Assembly: GCF_001612615.1 (NCBI RefSeq)
Contig: NZ_BDAU01000020.1
Span: forward strand, 49,736-113,735
Direction of reading: 5' to 3'
Length of the DNA stretch: 64,000 bases
Source: Nocardia amikacinitolerans NBRC 108937
GTDB lineage: Bacteria; Actinomycetota; Actinomycetes; Mycobacteriales; Mycobacteriaceae
Shown here: one piece after another, positions 42,751 through 51,178 of the stretch
Position numbering within the stretch: position 1 is the stretch's first letter
How the letters are laid out: every line of letters starts with the position of its first letter
Position numbers and translations under genes: made by a program
Notes under the pieces: model-generated
What the model was told of the DNA's origin: nothing
Seen by the model: the letters and a program-made list of their open reading frames with translations, nothing else
Databases searched by the model: none

Positions 42751-43215
42751 CTAATCCGAGGGCAGGTACGCGAGCCGGTGCGCGACGAGCGCTTCGAAGA
42801 CGTCCTGCGGCGCGGTGCCGAGGTCCCAACGGCCGAAGATCAACAGCCGCTCCTGGCCCTCGTGCTCGACATCGATCTCGAGCATCGGCGACTTGCGCCC
42901 GAGGCGGCGGTAGCTCACCACCCGCGCCTTGACGATCTGCTCGGGCCGGTACTCGGCAGGTCCGAGCAGACCCCGCACCACCAGGCGAGGATCGGCGCCG
43001 GTATGGATGGACAGGCGCGGTCGCTGCCGAAAACCGAGCCCGGCCAGGGCGAGCAGACCCGCCGCGGCCAACCCGATGAGCAGCCGACTCGCGGCATCCG
43101 CTGCGAAGATCGCCGCACCCGCGAGGATCACACCGCCGACGGCCACCGCGACGAGCGCGGGGGTCGGCGTGGTCCACGCGAGACGCGGTTCCACAGAGGG
43201 GGATTCAGGGTTCAC
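42751..43215 (-). CDS. PH-domain membrane protein (Rv0010c-like)
   Basis: 154 residues from the GTG at 43215, which has GGGGAGAG upstream; the longer frame lacks a ribosome site. Two membrane helices (about 17-60) are followed by a bacterial PH-like domain (about 65-150) with IVKARVVSYRRLGRKSPMLEIDV and LLIFGRWDLGT. Function unknown; neighbours crgA in most actinobacteria, hinting at a division or envelope role. Confidence 0.88.
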   Translation of the reverse strand: MNPESPSVEPRLAWTTPTPALVAVAVGGVILAGAAIFAADAASRLLIGLAAAGLLALAGLGFRQRPRLSIHTGADPRLVVRGLLGPAEYRPEQIVKARVVSYRRLGRKSPMLEIDVEHEGQERLLIFGRWDLGTAPQDVFEALVAHRLAYLPSD

Positions 43216-43243
43216 GCGGCACTCTCCCCAATCGGTCCTCGAG

Positions 43244-43264
43244 TTGTCCACAGGGTCATCCACA
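43244..43264. promoter_or_regulatory. DnaA-box pair upstream of the PH-domain gene
   Basis: TTGTCCACA (43244, the mycobacterial consensus) and TCATCCACA (43256), same orientation, 12 bases apart. They lie 29-49 bases before the GTG on the minus strand, within the likely promoter. Confidence 0.75.
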
Positions 43265-43306
43265 GGTGTGCATGAATGACACGTCTGTAATCCCGAAGGA
43301 GGTGGA

Positions 43307-43570
43307 TCAGCGCCACCGCATGGTCATAATCAGTCCGACGACCATGAGCCCGAAACCGATCAGGAAGTTCCAGGCGTTGAGGTCGTTCATCCAGCTGATC
43401 TGCTCGGCGGCCAGGTAGTAGACCAGCAGCCACACCAGACCGGCCAGCATGAAGCCGAGCATGATCGTGACGTACCAGACCGGCGACGGGCCCGCCTTCA
43501 CCTTCACCGGGGTCCGGCTGGCGGGGTTGATCGTGTAGTCGGTCTTCTTACGGACCTTCGACTTGGGCAT
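43307..43570 (-). CDS. crgA: Cell division protein CrgA
   Basis: 87 residues with a basic N-terminus (PKSKVRKKTDYT) and two membrane helices (about 33-53 and 66-84), separated by AAEQISWMNDLNAWNF. In actinobacteria CrgA recruits FtsI and coordinates septal with polar peptidoglycan synthesis. The orthologue is Rv0011c; the DUF881 gene that follows it in M. tuberculosis is not here. Confidence 0.96.
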   Translation of the reverse strand: MPKSKVRKKTDYTINPASRTPVKVKAGPSPVWYVTIMLGFMLAGLVWLLVYYLAAEQISWMNDLNAWNFLIGFGLMVVGLIMTMRWR

Positions 43571-43768
43571 GACGTCCTCGTATTCGGCGTTCAGGTCGGT
43601 ACCGGCGGCTGATTCAGTTGACTGTCTACCGAGCGACGTCGCCGCGGCCGTTCCGGCGACAGCGCGAACGGCCGGGGCGAGGCTCGGAGGCCCTCCGGTG
43701 TTCCCCCTAGGCTATCCCAACTGGTAATGGATGCGACGGCCTCCCGCGTCGCCACGTAATCTCGAACC

Positions 43769-44413
43769 ATGCGTGTACTGGTCGTCGACAATTACGACAG
43801 CTTCGTCTTCAACCTGGTGCAGTACCTGGGCCAGCTCGGGGCCGAGGCCGAGGTCTGGCGCAACGACGATCCGCAGCTCGCCGACGTGGACGCCGTGGCC
43901 GCCGATTACGACGGCATTCTGATCAGTCCCGGCCCCGGTACGCCCGATCGGGCGGGTGCGAGCATCGACCTCGTGCACGCCTGCGCCCGAAGCAACACGC
44001 CGCTGCTCGGCGTCTGCCTCGGGCACCAGGCGATCGGCGAGGCTTTCGGCGCGACCGTCACCAGGGCGCCCGAACTGCTGCACGGCAAGACCAGCTCGGT
44101 GTTCCACGTCGGCGCCGGCGTGCTCGCCGGTCTGCCCGATCCGTTCACCGCGACCAGGTACCACTCGCTCACCGTGCTCGAGGACACCCTGCCCGAGGAC
44201 ATCGAGGTGCTCGGCCGCACCGAATCCGGGATCGTGATGGCCATGCGGCACCGCACCCTGCCGATCCACGGCGTGCAGTTCCATCCCGAATCGGTGCTCA
44301 CCCAGGGCGGGCACCGGATGCTGGCGAACTGGCTCGAGGTCTGCGGCGAGCGGCCCGCCGAGGGTCTGGTGGAGATGCTCGAGGCGGAGGTCGCGGCACT
44401 GGTGTTGCAGTGA
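43769..44413 (+). CDS. trpG: Glutamine amidotransferase subunit of anthranilate/aminodeoxychorismate synthase
   Basis: 214-residue class I amidotransferase that hydrolyses glutamine to give ammonia to a chorismate enzyme. Catalytic Cys is in GVCLGHQAIGEAFG (about 80) and His-Glu in VQFHPESVLT (about 170). Such subunits often serve both tryptophan (TrpG) and folate (PabA) synthesis. No TrpE or PabB is adjacent. The next gene starts inside its stop (GTGA overlap). Confidence 0.92.
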   Translation: MRVLVVDNYDSFVFNLVQYLGQLGAEAEVWRNDDPQLADVDAVAADYDGILISPGPGTPDRAGASIDLVHACARSNTPLLGVCLGHQAIGEAFGATVTRAPELLHGKTSSVFHVGAGVLAGLPDPFTATRYHSLTVLEDTLPEDIEVLGRTESGIVMAMRHRTLPIHGVQFHPESVLTQGGHRMLANWLEVCGERPAEGLVEMLEAEVAALVLQ

Positions 44414-45099
44414 CAAGGCCGTACGTGCTGCTGTCGGTGGCGGTCAGCCTGGACGGCTACATCGATGACGCCGGTCCGGAGCGGCTGTTGCTCTCCGACC
44501 CGGCGGATTTCGACCGCGTCGACCGGGTACGCGCCGAGTCCGACGCGATCCTGGTCGGGGCCGAGACGTTGCGCCGCGACAATCCCCGGCTGCTGGTCAA
44601 CAGTGCCGAGCGCCGGGCGGCGCGGGTGGCGGCGGGCAAGCCGGAGTTCCCGCTCAAGGTCACCGTCACCGCGCGCGGCGATCTGGACCGTGAGCTCAAC
44701 TTCTGGCACCACAGCGGGGCGAAGGTCGTCTACACGACCGATTCCGGCGCGGCGCGGCTCGCCGATCGGCTGGTCGGCATCGCCGACGTGGTCGCGCTCG
44801 GCGCGGAGCTCGACTTCGGGGCGCTGCTGGACGATCTCGGCCGCCGCGGTGTGGGCCGTCTGATGGTCGAGGGCGGCACCGCGATGCACACGGCGTTCCT
44901 GGCGGCGGATCTCGCCGATGAACTGCACTTGGCCGTCGCGCCGATCGTCGTCGGTGATTCGGCCGCGCCCCGGTTCCTCGCCGACGCTCGATTCCCCGGC
45001 GGTTCGACCCGCCGCAGGACGCTCGCCGGGGTCGAGAGGGTCGGCGATATGGCCGTGCTGCGCTACCTCCTCCGTCCAGGGAGCGGAGCCGCCTCGTGA
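44410..45099 (+). CDS. RibD C-terminal-domain reductase (dihydrofolate-reductase fold)
   Basis: 229 residues from a GTG overlapping the trpG stop. RibD_C pattern: VLLSVAVSLDGYIDD, DAILVGAETLRRDNPRLL and GVGRLMVEGGTAMHTAFL. In riboflavin synthesis this domain reduces the ribosylamino-pyrimidinone with NADPH. Here it is a free protein, followed by a matching deaminase, so the pair equals a split RibD, though an unrelated pyrimidine pathway cannot be excluded. Confidence 0.88.
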   Translation: MTRPYVLLSVAVSLDGYIDDAGPERLLLSDPADFDRVDRVRAESDAILVGAETLRRDNPRLLVNSAERRAARVAAGKPEFPLKVTVTARGDLDRELNFWHHSGAKVVYTTDSGAARLADRLVGIADVVALGAELDFGALLDDLGRRGVGRLMVEGGTAMHTAFLAADLADELHLAVAPIVVGDSAAPRFLADARFPGGSTRRRTLAGVERVGDMAVLRYLLRPGSGAAS

Positions 45100-45129
45100 A
45101 CGGAGCTCGGTCATGAACGGAGCTGTGTC

Positions 45130-45603
45130 GTGAACGCCGACCACACCGATCGGTCCGAGGCCGACCGCCGCTTCATGCGCCGAGCGATCGAACTCGCGCG
45201 CCAGTGCCCGCCGAGCGACACCGCGTTCTCGGTCGGCGCGGTCGTCGTCGCCGACAGCGCGGAGATCGCGACGGGCTACTCGCGGGAGACCGACGAAAAG
45301 GTGCACGCCGAGGAATCCGCGCTGAACAAGCTGCCCGCCGACGATCCGCGGCTGGCGCGGGCGACGATCTACAGCACACTCGAGCCGTGTTCGCGGCGCG
45401 CGACGGCGAGCAGGCCGCCGTGCACCGATCGCATCCTGCGCGCCGGGATCGGGCGCGTCGTCATCGCCTGGCGGGAGCCGACGACCTTCGTGGTGAACTG
45501 CGTCGGCGTGGAGAAGCTACGGCAGCACGGCGTCGAGGTGGTCGAACTGCCGGAGCTGGCCGACGAGGCGATGTCGATGAATCGGCACCTGGATCTGTCG
45601 TAA
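45130..45603 (+). CDS. RibD-type cytidine/deoxycytidylate deaminase domain protein
   Basis: 157 residues. Zinc motif: HAEES with catalytic Glu near 58, then TLEPCSRRATASRPPC with the two zinc Cys. The spacing between Cys and the EPCS-x-P-P-C form resembles RibD deaminases more than free cytidine deaminases. It starts 30 bases after the reductase stop, and together they could do the deaminase and reductase steps of riboflavin synthesis. Confidence 0.88.
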   Translation: MNADHTDRSEADRRFMRRAIELARQCPPSDTAFSVGAVVVADSAEIATGYSRETDEKVHAEESALNKLPADDPRLARATIYSTLEPCSRRATASRPPCTDRILRAGIGRVVIAWREPTTFVVNCVGVEKLRQHGVEVVELPELADEAMSMNRHLDLS

Positions 45604-45713
45604 CAACAGCACCGTGCCGTTGGTGAGTCGGACGGGTTTCCGAACCCGCCGCCCGGAAGTCTGCGGCTCCGGACGACGGGCACACTTCCGCCTCCGCTGA
45701 GGCAGCTACCTGG

Positions 45714-46133
45714 TCACGGCCTGCCGTAGACCGCCGTCACGAATTCGCTGAGCTGGTTGTCGTCGAGGTGCCTGGCCAGATCGGCCTCGCTGATCATGCC
45801 GATCAGCTTCTTGTTGTCGATCACCGGCATGCGCTTGATGCGATGGCTCTCCATCTCCTCGAGCACTTCCTCGACATCGGCGTCGGCCGCGATCCACCGC
45901 GGGGTCGCCTCGCACAGTTCGGCCGCGCGGGTGTTGGCCGGTGCGCGGCCCTGCGCCACGCATTTCACCACGATGTCGCGGTCGGTGATGATGCCGCACA
46001 TCCGTTCGTTCTCGTCCGCGATGACGAGGGATCCGACGCCGAGCTCGGCCATCATGCGCGCCGCCTTGCCGACCGTCTCGTCCTTGGAAATCCACTGAGC
46101 GCCGGGCTTCATGATGTCCCTGGCAGTGGTCAT
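45714..46133 (-). CDS. Two-CBS-domain protein
   Basis: 139 residues from the ATG at 46133 with AGGAGG upstream. Two CBS motifs (about 7-60 and 75-130), with GSLVIADENERMCGIITDRDI and KRMPVIDNKKLIGMISEADLA. CBS pairs bind adenine nucleotides or similar ligands; the architecture equals HRP1-type stand-alone proteins (Rv2626c). It is downstream of the kinase operon on the same strand with its own ribosome site. Confidence 0.94.
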   Translation of the reverse strand: MTTARDIMKPGAQWISKDETVGKAARMMAELGVGSLVIADENERMCGIITDRDIVVKCVAQGRAPANTRAAELCEATPRWIAADADVEEVLEEMESHRIKRMPVIDNKKLIGMISEADLARHLDDNQLSEFVTAVYGRP

Positions 46134-46264
46134 GGGGCTGCCTCCTGTTCCATGCTGATTGCTGGGTTCGGATGGAGCAGCCACAATTCTCGCGCCGATC
46201 ACACCGACCGGTCGCCTCTTTCCGATAACGATCGGGCCGGGCTCGGGTCAGACCGGCCCCGGCA

Positions 46265-48169
46265 TCACGGCGGACCGAGCACTCCGGTGGTGATGGTGAT
46301 CGTGCCGTTGTTGGAGATCGACGAACCGGGCGACGGCTGCTGACTGATGATGCGGCCGACGCTGCCCGCGTCGAAGGTGCCGGTGGTGTTCTGGTTGATC
46401 TGGCTCGTGCTGCCGGTCCAGCCGCTCTGGCGCAGCTTCTCCACCGCCTGGGATGGCGTGAGGCCGACCAGGCTCGGCATGCTGATGTCGCCGCTGGACA
46501 CCCGGACGGTCACCGTCGAGCCCTTGTCGGCGTTGGTGCCGCCCGCCGGGTTCGTCCCGATGACCTCGCCCTTGGGCCGCGGGGACTGCACCTCCTCGAT
46601 GACGATCTTGAAACCGGCGCTGTCCACCAGGTTCGGCTGGGCCACGCTGATGTCCTGCCCGACCAGGCTCGGCACCCGGACCTTCTCCGGCCCCTTGCCG
46701 AGCCAGACCACGATCGCCTGGTCCACGTCGACCCGCGCGCCCGCCGAAGGCTCGGTGCCGATCACCTTGTCCAGATCCTGTGCGCTGGACTCCTTGCGCA
46801 CCACGTTCGGATCCATCCGCAAGCCGAGGGCGTTGAGTTCCTGCTCGGCCTGCTGCACCGTCAGTCCGTCCAACCGCGGTACCTGCACCTGGTCGGGCCC
46901 GCTGGAGACCTGCAGCGTCACCGTGCTGCCCTTGTCGATGCGGGAACCGCCGAGCGGCTGCGTCGCGATGACGTTGCCGTCGGCCACCTTGCTGTCCGCC
47001 TTCTGGTGGATGGCCACCGTGAAGCCGAGCTTCTCCAGCGCGTCTTGCGCCTGCGACTGCGACCTGTTCGACAGATCGGGCACGGCCACCTGGTCCGGCT
47101 TGCTTCCCGGACCGATCAGCACCCAGAACAGCCCGAACACCACGGCGAGCGCGGCGGCCGCGCCGAGCGCGAGGTAGGCGGTGCGGCGCGAGTCGCCCGG
47201 TTCGGCGGGCTCCTGCTCGGCGGTGTCGTCGTTGCGTTCGACGGTGCGGAAGCTGCGCGGCGCCGGCTCGGTGTTGCCGAATACGGTGGTGCGATCCTCG
47301 TCGGTCATCACCATTGGCGCGCTCGGCTTCTGGCCGCCGAGCACCCGGATCAGATCCGCGCGCATCTCGGCGGCGGTCTGGTACCGGTTGGCCGGGTTCT
47401 TGCTCATCGCCTTGAGCACAACGGAATCCAGCTCGCGCGGCACGCTCGCGTGCACGTGCGAGGGAAGCCGAGGATCCTCGCGCACGTGCTGATAGGCGAC
47501 GGCGATCGGTGAGTCACCGGTGAAAGGCGGTTCGCCCGTGAGGATCTCGAAGAGCACGCAGCCCACCGAGTACACGTCCGAGCGGGCGTCGACGGTCTCG
47601 CCGCGGGCCTGCTCCGGCGAAAGGTATTGCGCGGTACCGATGACGGCCGCGGTCTGGGTCATCGGGTTGGAGCTGTCGGCCAGCGCGCGGGCGATGCCGA
47701 AGTCCATCACCTTCACCGCGCCCGCCCGGTTGATCATGATGTTCGCGGGCTTCATGTCGCGGTGCACGATCCCGGCCTTGTGGCTGAAATCCAGTGCGGC
47801 GCAGACGTCCGCGATGATCTCCATCGCGCGCCGCGGCGGCAGCGGACCCTTGCCGCGCACGATGTCGCGCAGCGTCTCGCCGTCCACGTACTCCATCACG
47901 ATGTAGGGCAGCGGACCGCCGTCCACCTCGGCCTCGCCGGTGTCGTAGACCGCGACGATGGCCGGGTGGTTCAGTGCGGCGGCGTTCTGCGCCTCACGCT
48001 TGAAGCGCAGGTAGAACGTGGGGTCGCGGGCCAGATCGGCGCGCAGCACCTTGATCGCCACATCCCGGCTCAACCGCAGATCGCGCGCCTTGTGGACCTC
48101 CGACATACCGCCGAAGCCGATGATCTCGCCCAGCTCGTAGCGGGAAGAGAGATTCTTCGGGGTCGTCAT
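46265..48169 (-). CDS. pknB: Serine/threonine protein kinase PknB with PASTA domains
   Basis: 634 residues. Kinase domain about 10-275: glycine loop GEIIGFGGMSEVH, catalytic HRDMKPANIM, DFGIARAL, and APE-like GTAQYLSPEQARG with activation-loop Thr residues. One transmembrane helix (about 331-351) and four extracellular PASTA repeats (about 360-630) that sense muropeptides or lipid II. Controls cell-wall synthesis and division, with CwlM, FhaA/FhaB and MurJ as known mycobacterial targets. Start overlaps the pknA stop. Confidence 0.97.
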   Translation of the reverse strand: MTTPKNLSSRYELGEIIGFGGMSEVHKARDLRLSRDVAIKVLRADLARDPTFYLRFKREAQNAAALNHPAIVAVYDTGEAEVDGGPLPYIVMEYVDGETLRDIVRGKGPLPPRRAMEIIADVCAALDFSHKAGIVHRDMKPANIMINRAGAVKVMDFGIARALADSSNPMTQTAAVIGTAQYLSPEQARGETVDARSDVYSVGCVLFEILTGEPPFTGDSPIAVAYQHVREDPRLPSHVHASVPRELDSVVLKAMSKNPANRYQTAAEMRADLIRVLGGQKPSAPMVMTDEDRTTVFGNTEPAPRSFRTVERNDDTAEQEPAEPGDSRRTAYLALGAAAALAVVFGLFWVLIGPGSKPDQVAVPDLSNRSQSQAQDALEKLGFTVAIHQKADSKVADGNVIATQPLGGSRIDKGSTVTLQVSSGPDQVQVPRLDGLTVQQAEQELNALGLRMDPNVVRKESSAQDLDKVIGTEPSAGARVDVDQAIVVWLGKGPEKVRVPSLVGQDISVAQPNLVDSAGFKIVIEEVQSPRPKGEVIGTNPAGGTNADKGSTVTVRVSSGDISMPSLVGLTPSQAVEKLRQSGWTGSTSQINQNTTGTFDAGSVGRIISQQPSPGSSISNNGTITITTGVLGPP

Positions 48170-49674
48170 CGTTGTCCTTGTGAAGGAGTAGCGGGCGCGC
48201 TGCGAGTGTTACCGGGACCCGAGGCACCGGGATTCTCCGGAAATGGTAAGTCGAAAGTCGGGAACAGGGTGCGGGTGGTGGTCGGACTCGTCGTCTTGGT
48301 CGTCTTCGTCGTAGTCGGCGCCGTAGTGCTCGGCGGCGCCGTCGTCGTGGGTTCCGGAGTCGTCGTCGGCGGCTCGGTGGTGGTCGGCGTCGGCTCGTCG
48401 GACGTGACCGGCGGCGGGGGCGGCACGAACCTGGTGGTGGTCTGCGGCACCGTCGTGGTGATCTGCGCGGGCGGCGGTGCCACCGACGAGGTGACCGGAT
48501 CGCGCACCGGATCCGGGTTGGTGTCGCCGCCGAACAGCAGCCAGATCGCCGCGCCGCCGAGCAGCACCGCGCCTGCGCCGAGACCGGCCAGCGCCTTCTG
48601 CGTCGTCGTCCACGGCCTCTTGCCGGGCGGCTGATCGTTCGATCCGCCCGGGTTCATCATGGTCGCGGGCCCGCTCGCCGCCGCGCCGCCGATGGCGGCG
48701 GCCGCGGGCGTGCTGTACCGCACGGTCGCCCCGTCGGCCTGACCCGCGGGCAGGATGACCGTCGGGCCGGGCGGCAGCACCCGGGTGGCGCCCGCGGTGA
48801 GCGGCCCGGCGGCCGAACCCGCGCTCAGCGGCGGCGGCGGACGGTGACCCGCGCGCACCGCGGCCACCGCGTCGGCGAACTCGCCGCCGGTGGCGTAGCG
48901 CATGTTCGGGTCCTTGGCCATCGTGATCTCGATGAGCTCGCGGACGTTGGGCGGCAGATCCTCCGGCATCGGCGGCGGATTCTCGCGGACGTGCTTCATC
49001 GCCACGGTGATGGCGCCGTCGCCGGTGAACGGCCGCTGTCCGGCCAGCGCCTCGTAACCGACGACGCCGAGCGAGTACACGTCACTGGCGGCGGTCGCGT
49101 CCTCGCCGACGGCCTGCTCCGGCGCGATGTACTGCGCGGTGCCCATCACCATGCCGGTCTTGGTCACCGGGCTCGCGTCGACCGCCTTGGCGATGCCGAA
49201 GTCGGTGATCTTCACCTGACCGGTCGGCGTCACCAGGATGTTGCCCGGCTTGACGTCCCGGTGCACCACGCCAGCGGCATGGGCGACGTCGAGCGCGCGG
49301 CCGGTCTGTTCGAGCATGTCGAGGCCCTGGAGCACCGAGAGCCTGCCCATGCGGTTGAGCACGGTGTTGAGCGGCTCGCCCTGCACCAGCTCCATGACCA
49401 GGTAGGCGGTCTCGCCCGCGCTCGGGTCGTAGGTCTCGCCGTAGTCGTAGATGCCCGCGATCCCGGAGTGGTTCAGCTGCGCGGTGGTCTTGGCCTCCGT
49501 GCGGAACCGGTGCCGGAAGGTCGGGTCGGCGGAGAACTCCGCCTTGAGCACCTTCACCGCGACCCGGCGGTCCAGGCGGGTGTCCAGCGCCTCCCACACC
49601 TGACCCATGCCGCCGGTGGCGATCAGACGTTGCAGGCGGTAGCGATCGGCGATCATCGCACCGTTGTTCAGCAT
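48166..49674 (-). CDS. pknA: Serine/threonine protein kinase PknA
   Basis: 502 residues. Kinase domain about 10-280 with LIATGGMGQVWEA, HRDVKPGNILV, DFGIAKAV and GTAQYIAPEQAVG. A Pro/Gly linker, one transmembrane helix (about 365-385), and a Thr/Pro-rich extracellular tail (many PTTT/TTTP repeats) of about 100 residues, possibly glycosylated. No PASTA domains. Regulates division and shape proteins. Overlaps pknB by 4 bases. Confidence 0.96.
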   Translation of the reverse strand: MLNNGAMIADRYRLQRLIATGGMGQVWEALDTRLDRRVAVKVLKAEFSADPTFRHRFRTEAKTTAQLNHSGIAGIYDYGETYDPSAGETAYLVMELVQGEPLNTVLNRMGRLSVLQGLDMLEQTGRALDVAHAAGVVHRDVKPGNILVTPTGQVKITDFGIAKAVDASPVTKTGMVMGTAQYIAPEQAVGEDATAASDVYSLGVVGYEALAGQRPFTGDGAITVAMKHVRENPPPMPEDLPPNVRELIEITMAKDPNMRYATGGEFADAVAAVRAGHRPPPPLSAGSAAGPLTAGATRVLPPGPTVILPAGQADGATVRYSTPAAAAIGGAAASGPATMMNPGGSNDQPPGKRPWTTTQKALAGLGAGAVLLGGAAIWLLFGGDTNPDPVRDPVTSSVAPPPAQITTTVPQTTTRFVPPPPPVTSDEPTPTTTEPPTTTPEPTTTAPPSTTAPTTTKTTKTTSPTTTRTLFPTFDLPFPENPGASGPGNTRSAPATPSQGQR

Positions 49675-49711
49675 CGGGGCCCCCGAACTTCAACTCGCTC
49701 GTTCATATCGT

Positions 49712-51178
49712 TCAGCCCCCCTGCAGACCGGCGTCGAGCACGGCCCTGGCAATGGGTGCGGCCACCGAACCGCCGGTGGCTGCCAGCGCCCGATCCCCGC
49801 CGTTCTCCACGATCACCGCGATGGCGATCTTGGGGTTCTGCGCGGGCGCGAAGGCGATGTACCAGGCATGCGGCGGCGTATTGCGCGGGTTGCTGCCGTG
49901 CTCGGCGGTTCCGGTCTTGGACGCGATCGTGTATCGGGACTGGCGTGATCCGACGGTGTTCTCCTCGGAGGCGACCATCAAGGAGGTCAGCTGAGACGCT
50001 ACCTGGGCGCTCACCGCCTGTCCGACGGAGACCGGCTTCGTCTTGGACAACACGCTCAGATCCGGTCCCTGCGTCGCGTCGACCAGGTACGGCTCCATCC
50101 GAACCCCGCCGTTGGCGATGGTCGCGGCGATCACCGCGTTGTCCAGGGGGGTGAGCGCCACGTCGCGCTGACCGATGCTGCTCTGGCCGAGCGCGGCGTT
50201 GTCGGAGATGGTGCCGACCGTGCTCTCCGCCACCGGGATCGGGATGCCGCGGTGCGGGCCGATGCCGAACGCGGCGGCCTCGTCCTTCAGGTTCGCCGCG
50301 CCCACCTTGATGCCGAGCTCGACGAACGCGGTGTTGCAGGACAGCCGGAAAGCCTCGGTCAACGAGGCCGTCGGGCCGGACCCGCAGTTCGAGCCGTTGT
50401 AGTTCTCCAGCGTGGTGCTCGTTCCTGGCAGGGTGATGTTGGGCGCGGCGGTGAACTGGTCGTCCGGCGTCGCGACGCCGTTGGCCAGCGCGGCCGCGGT
50501 GACCACCACCTTGAACGTCGAGCCAGGCGGGTAGGTCTGCGAGACGGCCCGGTTCAGCATCGGCTGGTCTGGATCACGGCTCAGCGACTCCCACGCCCGC
50601 GTGGTCGCGGCGCCGTCGTGCCCGGCCAGCAGGTTCGGGTCGTAGCTCGGGGTGGACACCATGGTCAGGATCTTGCCGGTGCTCGGCTCGATGGCGACCA
50701 CCGAGCCGGTGTAACCCTTTGCGGTGAGCTGCTCGTAGGCGACCTGCTGCATCACCGGGTTCAAGGTGGTCAGCACGTTGCCGCCGCGCGGATCGCGGCC
50801 CGAGACCAGATCGATGAGGCGGCGACCGAACAGCTGGCTGTCCGAGCCGTTGAGCACCTGGTCCTCGGAGCGCTCGAGTCCGGCGCTGCCGTACTGGATC
50901 GAGTAGAAGCCGGTCGCCGGCGCGTACGCCTCCGGGTCGGTCGGGTAGGTGCGCAGGTACTTGTAGCGGTCGTCGGTCTCGACCGAGTTGGCCAGTACCG
51001 TGCCGCCCGCCGAGATCTGGCCGCGCTGGCGCGAGTACTCGTCGAGCAGCACGCGCGAGTTGCGCGGATCGCTTCGATAGTCGTCGGCCTTGATGACCTG
51101 TATGTAGGTGGCGTTGGCCAGCAGCGCGACGACCATCACCATCACCGCGACCGCGACCCGCCGTAGAGGAGTGTTCAT
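49712..51178 (-). CDS. pbpA: Penicillin-binding protein PbpA (class B transpeptidase)
   Basis: 488 residues. N-terminal membrane anchor (about 6-26), then an N-domain and transpeptidase domain with the acyl-serine motif PPGSTFKV (about 219), SCNTAF (about 278) and SKTGTAEHG (about 420). Cross-links septal/lateral peptidoglycan; in mycobacteria it is needed for septation and is linked to PknB. Works with the upstream RodA/FtsW-like polymerase, whose stop overlaps its start. Confidence 0.96.
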   Translation of the reverse strand: MNTPLRRVAVAVMVMVVALLANATYIQVIKADDYRSDPRNSRVLLDEYSRQRGQISAGGTVLANSVETDDRYKYLRTYPTDPEAYAPATGFYSIQYGSAGLERSEDQVLNGSDSQLFGRRLIDLVSGRDPRGGNVLTTLNPVMQQVAYEQLTAKGYTGSVVAIEPSTGKILTMVSTPSYDPNLLAGHDGAATTRAWESLSRDPDQPMLNRAVSQTYPPGSTFKVVVTAAALANGVATPDDQFTAAPNITLPGTSTTLENYNGSNCGSGPTASLTEAFRLSCNTAFVELGIKVGAANLKDEAAAFGIGPHRGIPIPVAESTVGTISDNAALGQSSIGQRDVALTPLDNAVIAATIANGGVRMEPYLVDATQGPDLSVLSKTKPVSVGQAVSAQVASQLTSLMVASEENTVGSRQSRYTIASKTGTAEHGSNPRNTPPHAWYIAFAPAQNPKIAIAVIVENGGDRALAATGGSVAAPIARAVLDAGLQGG

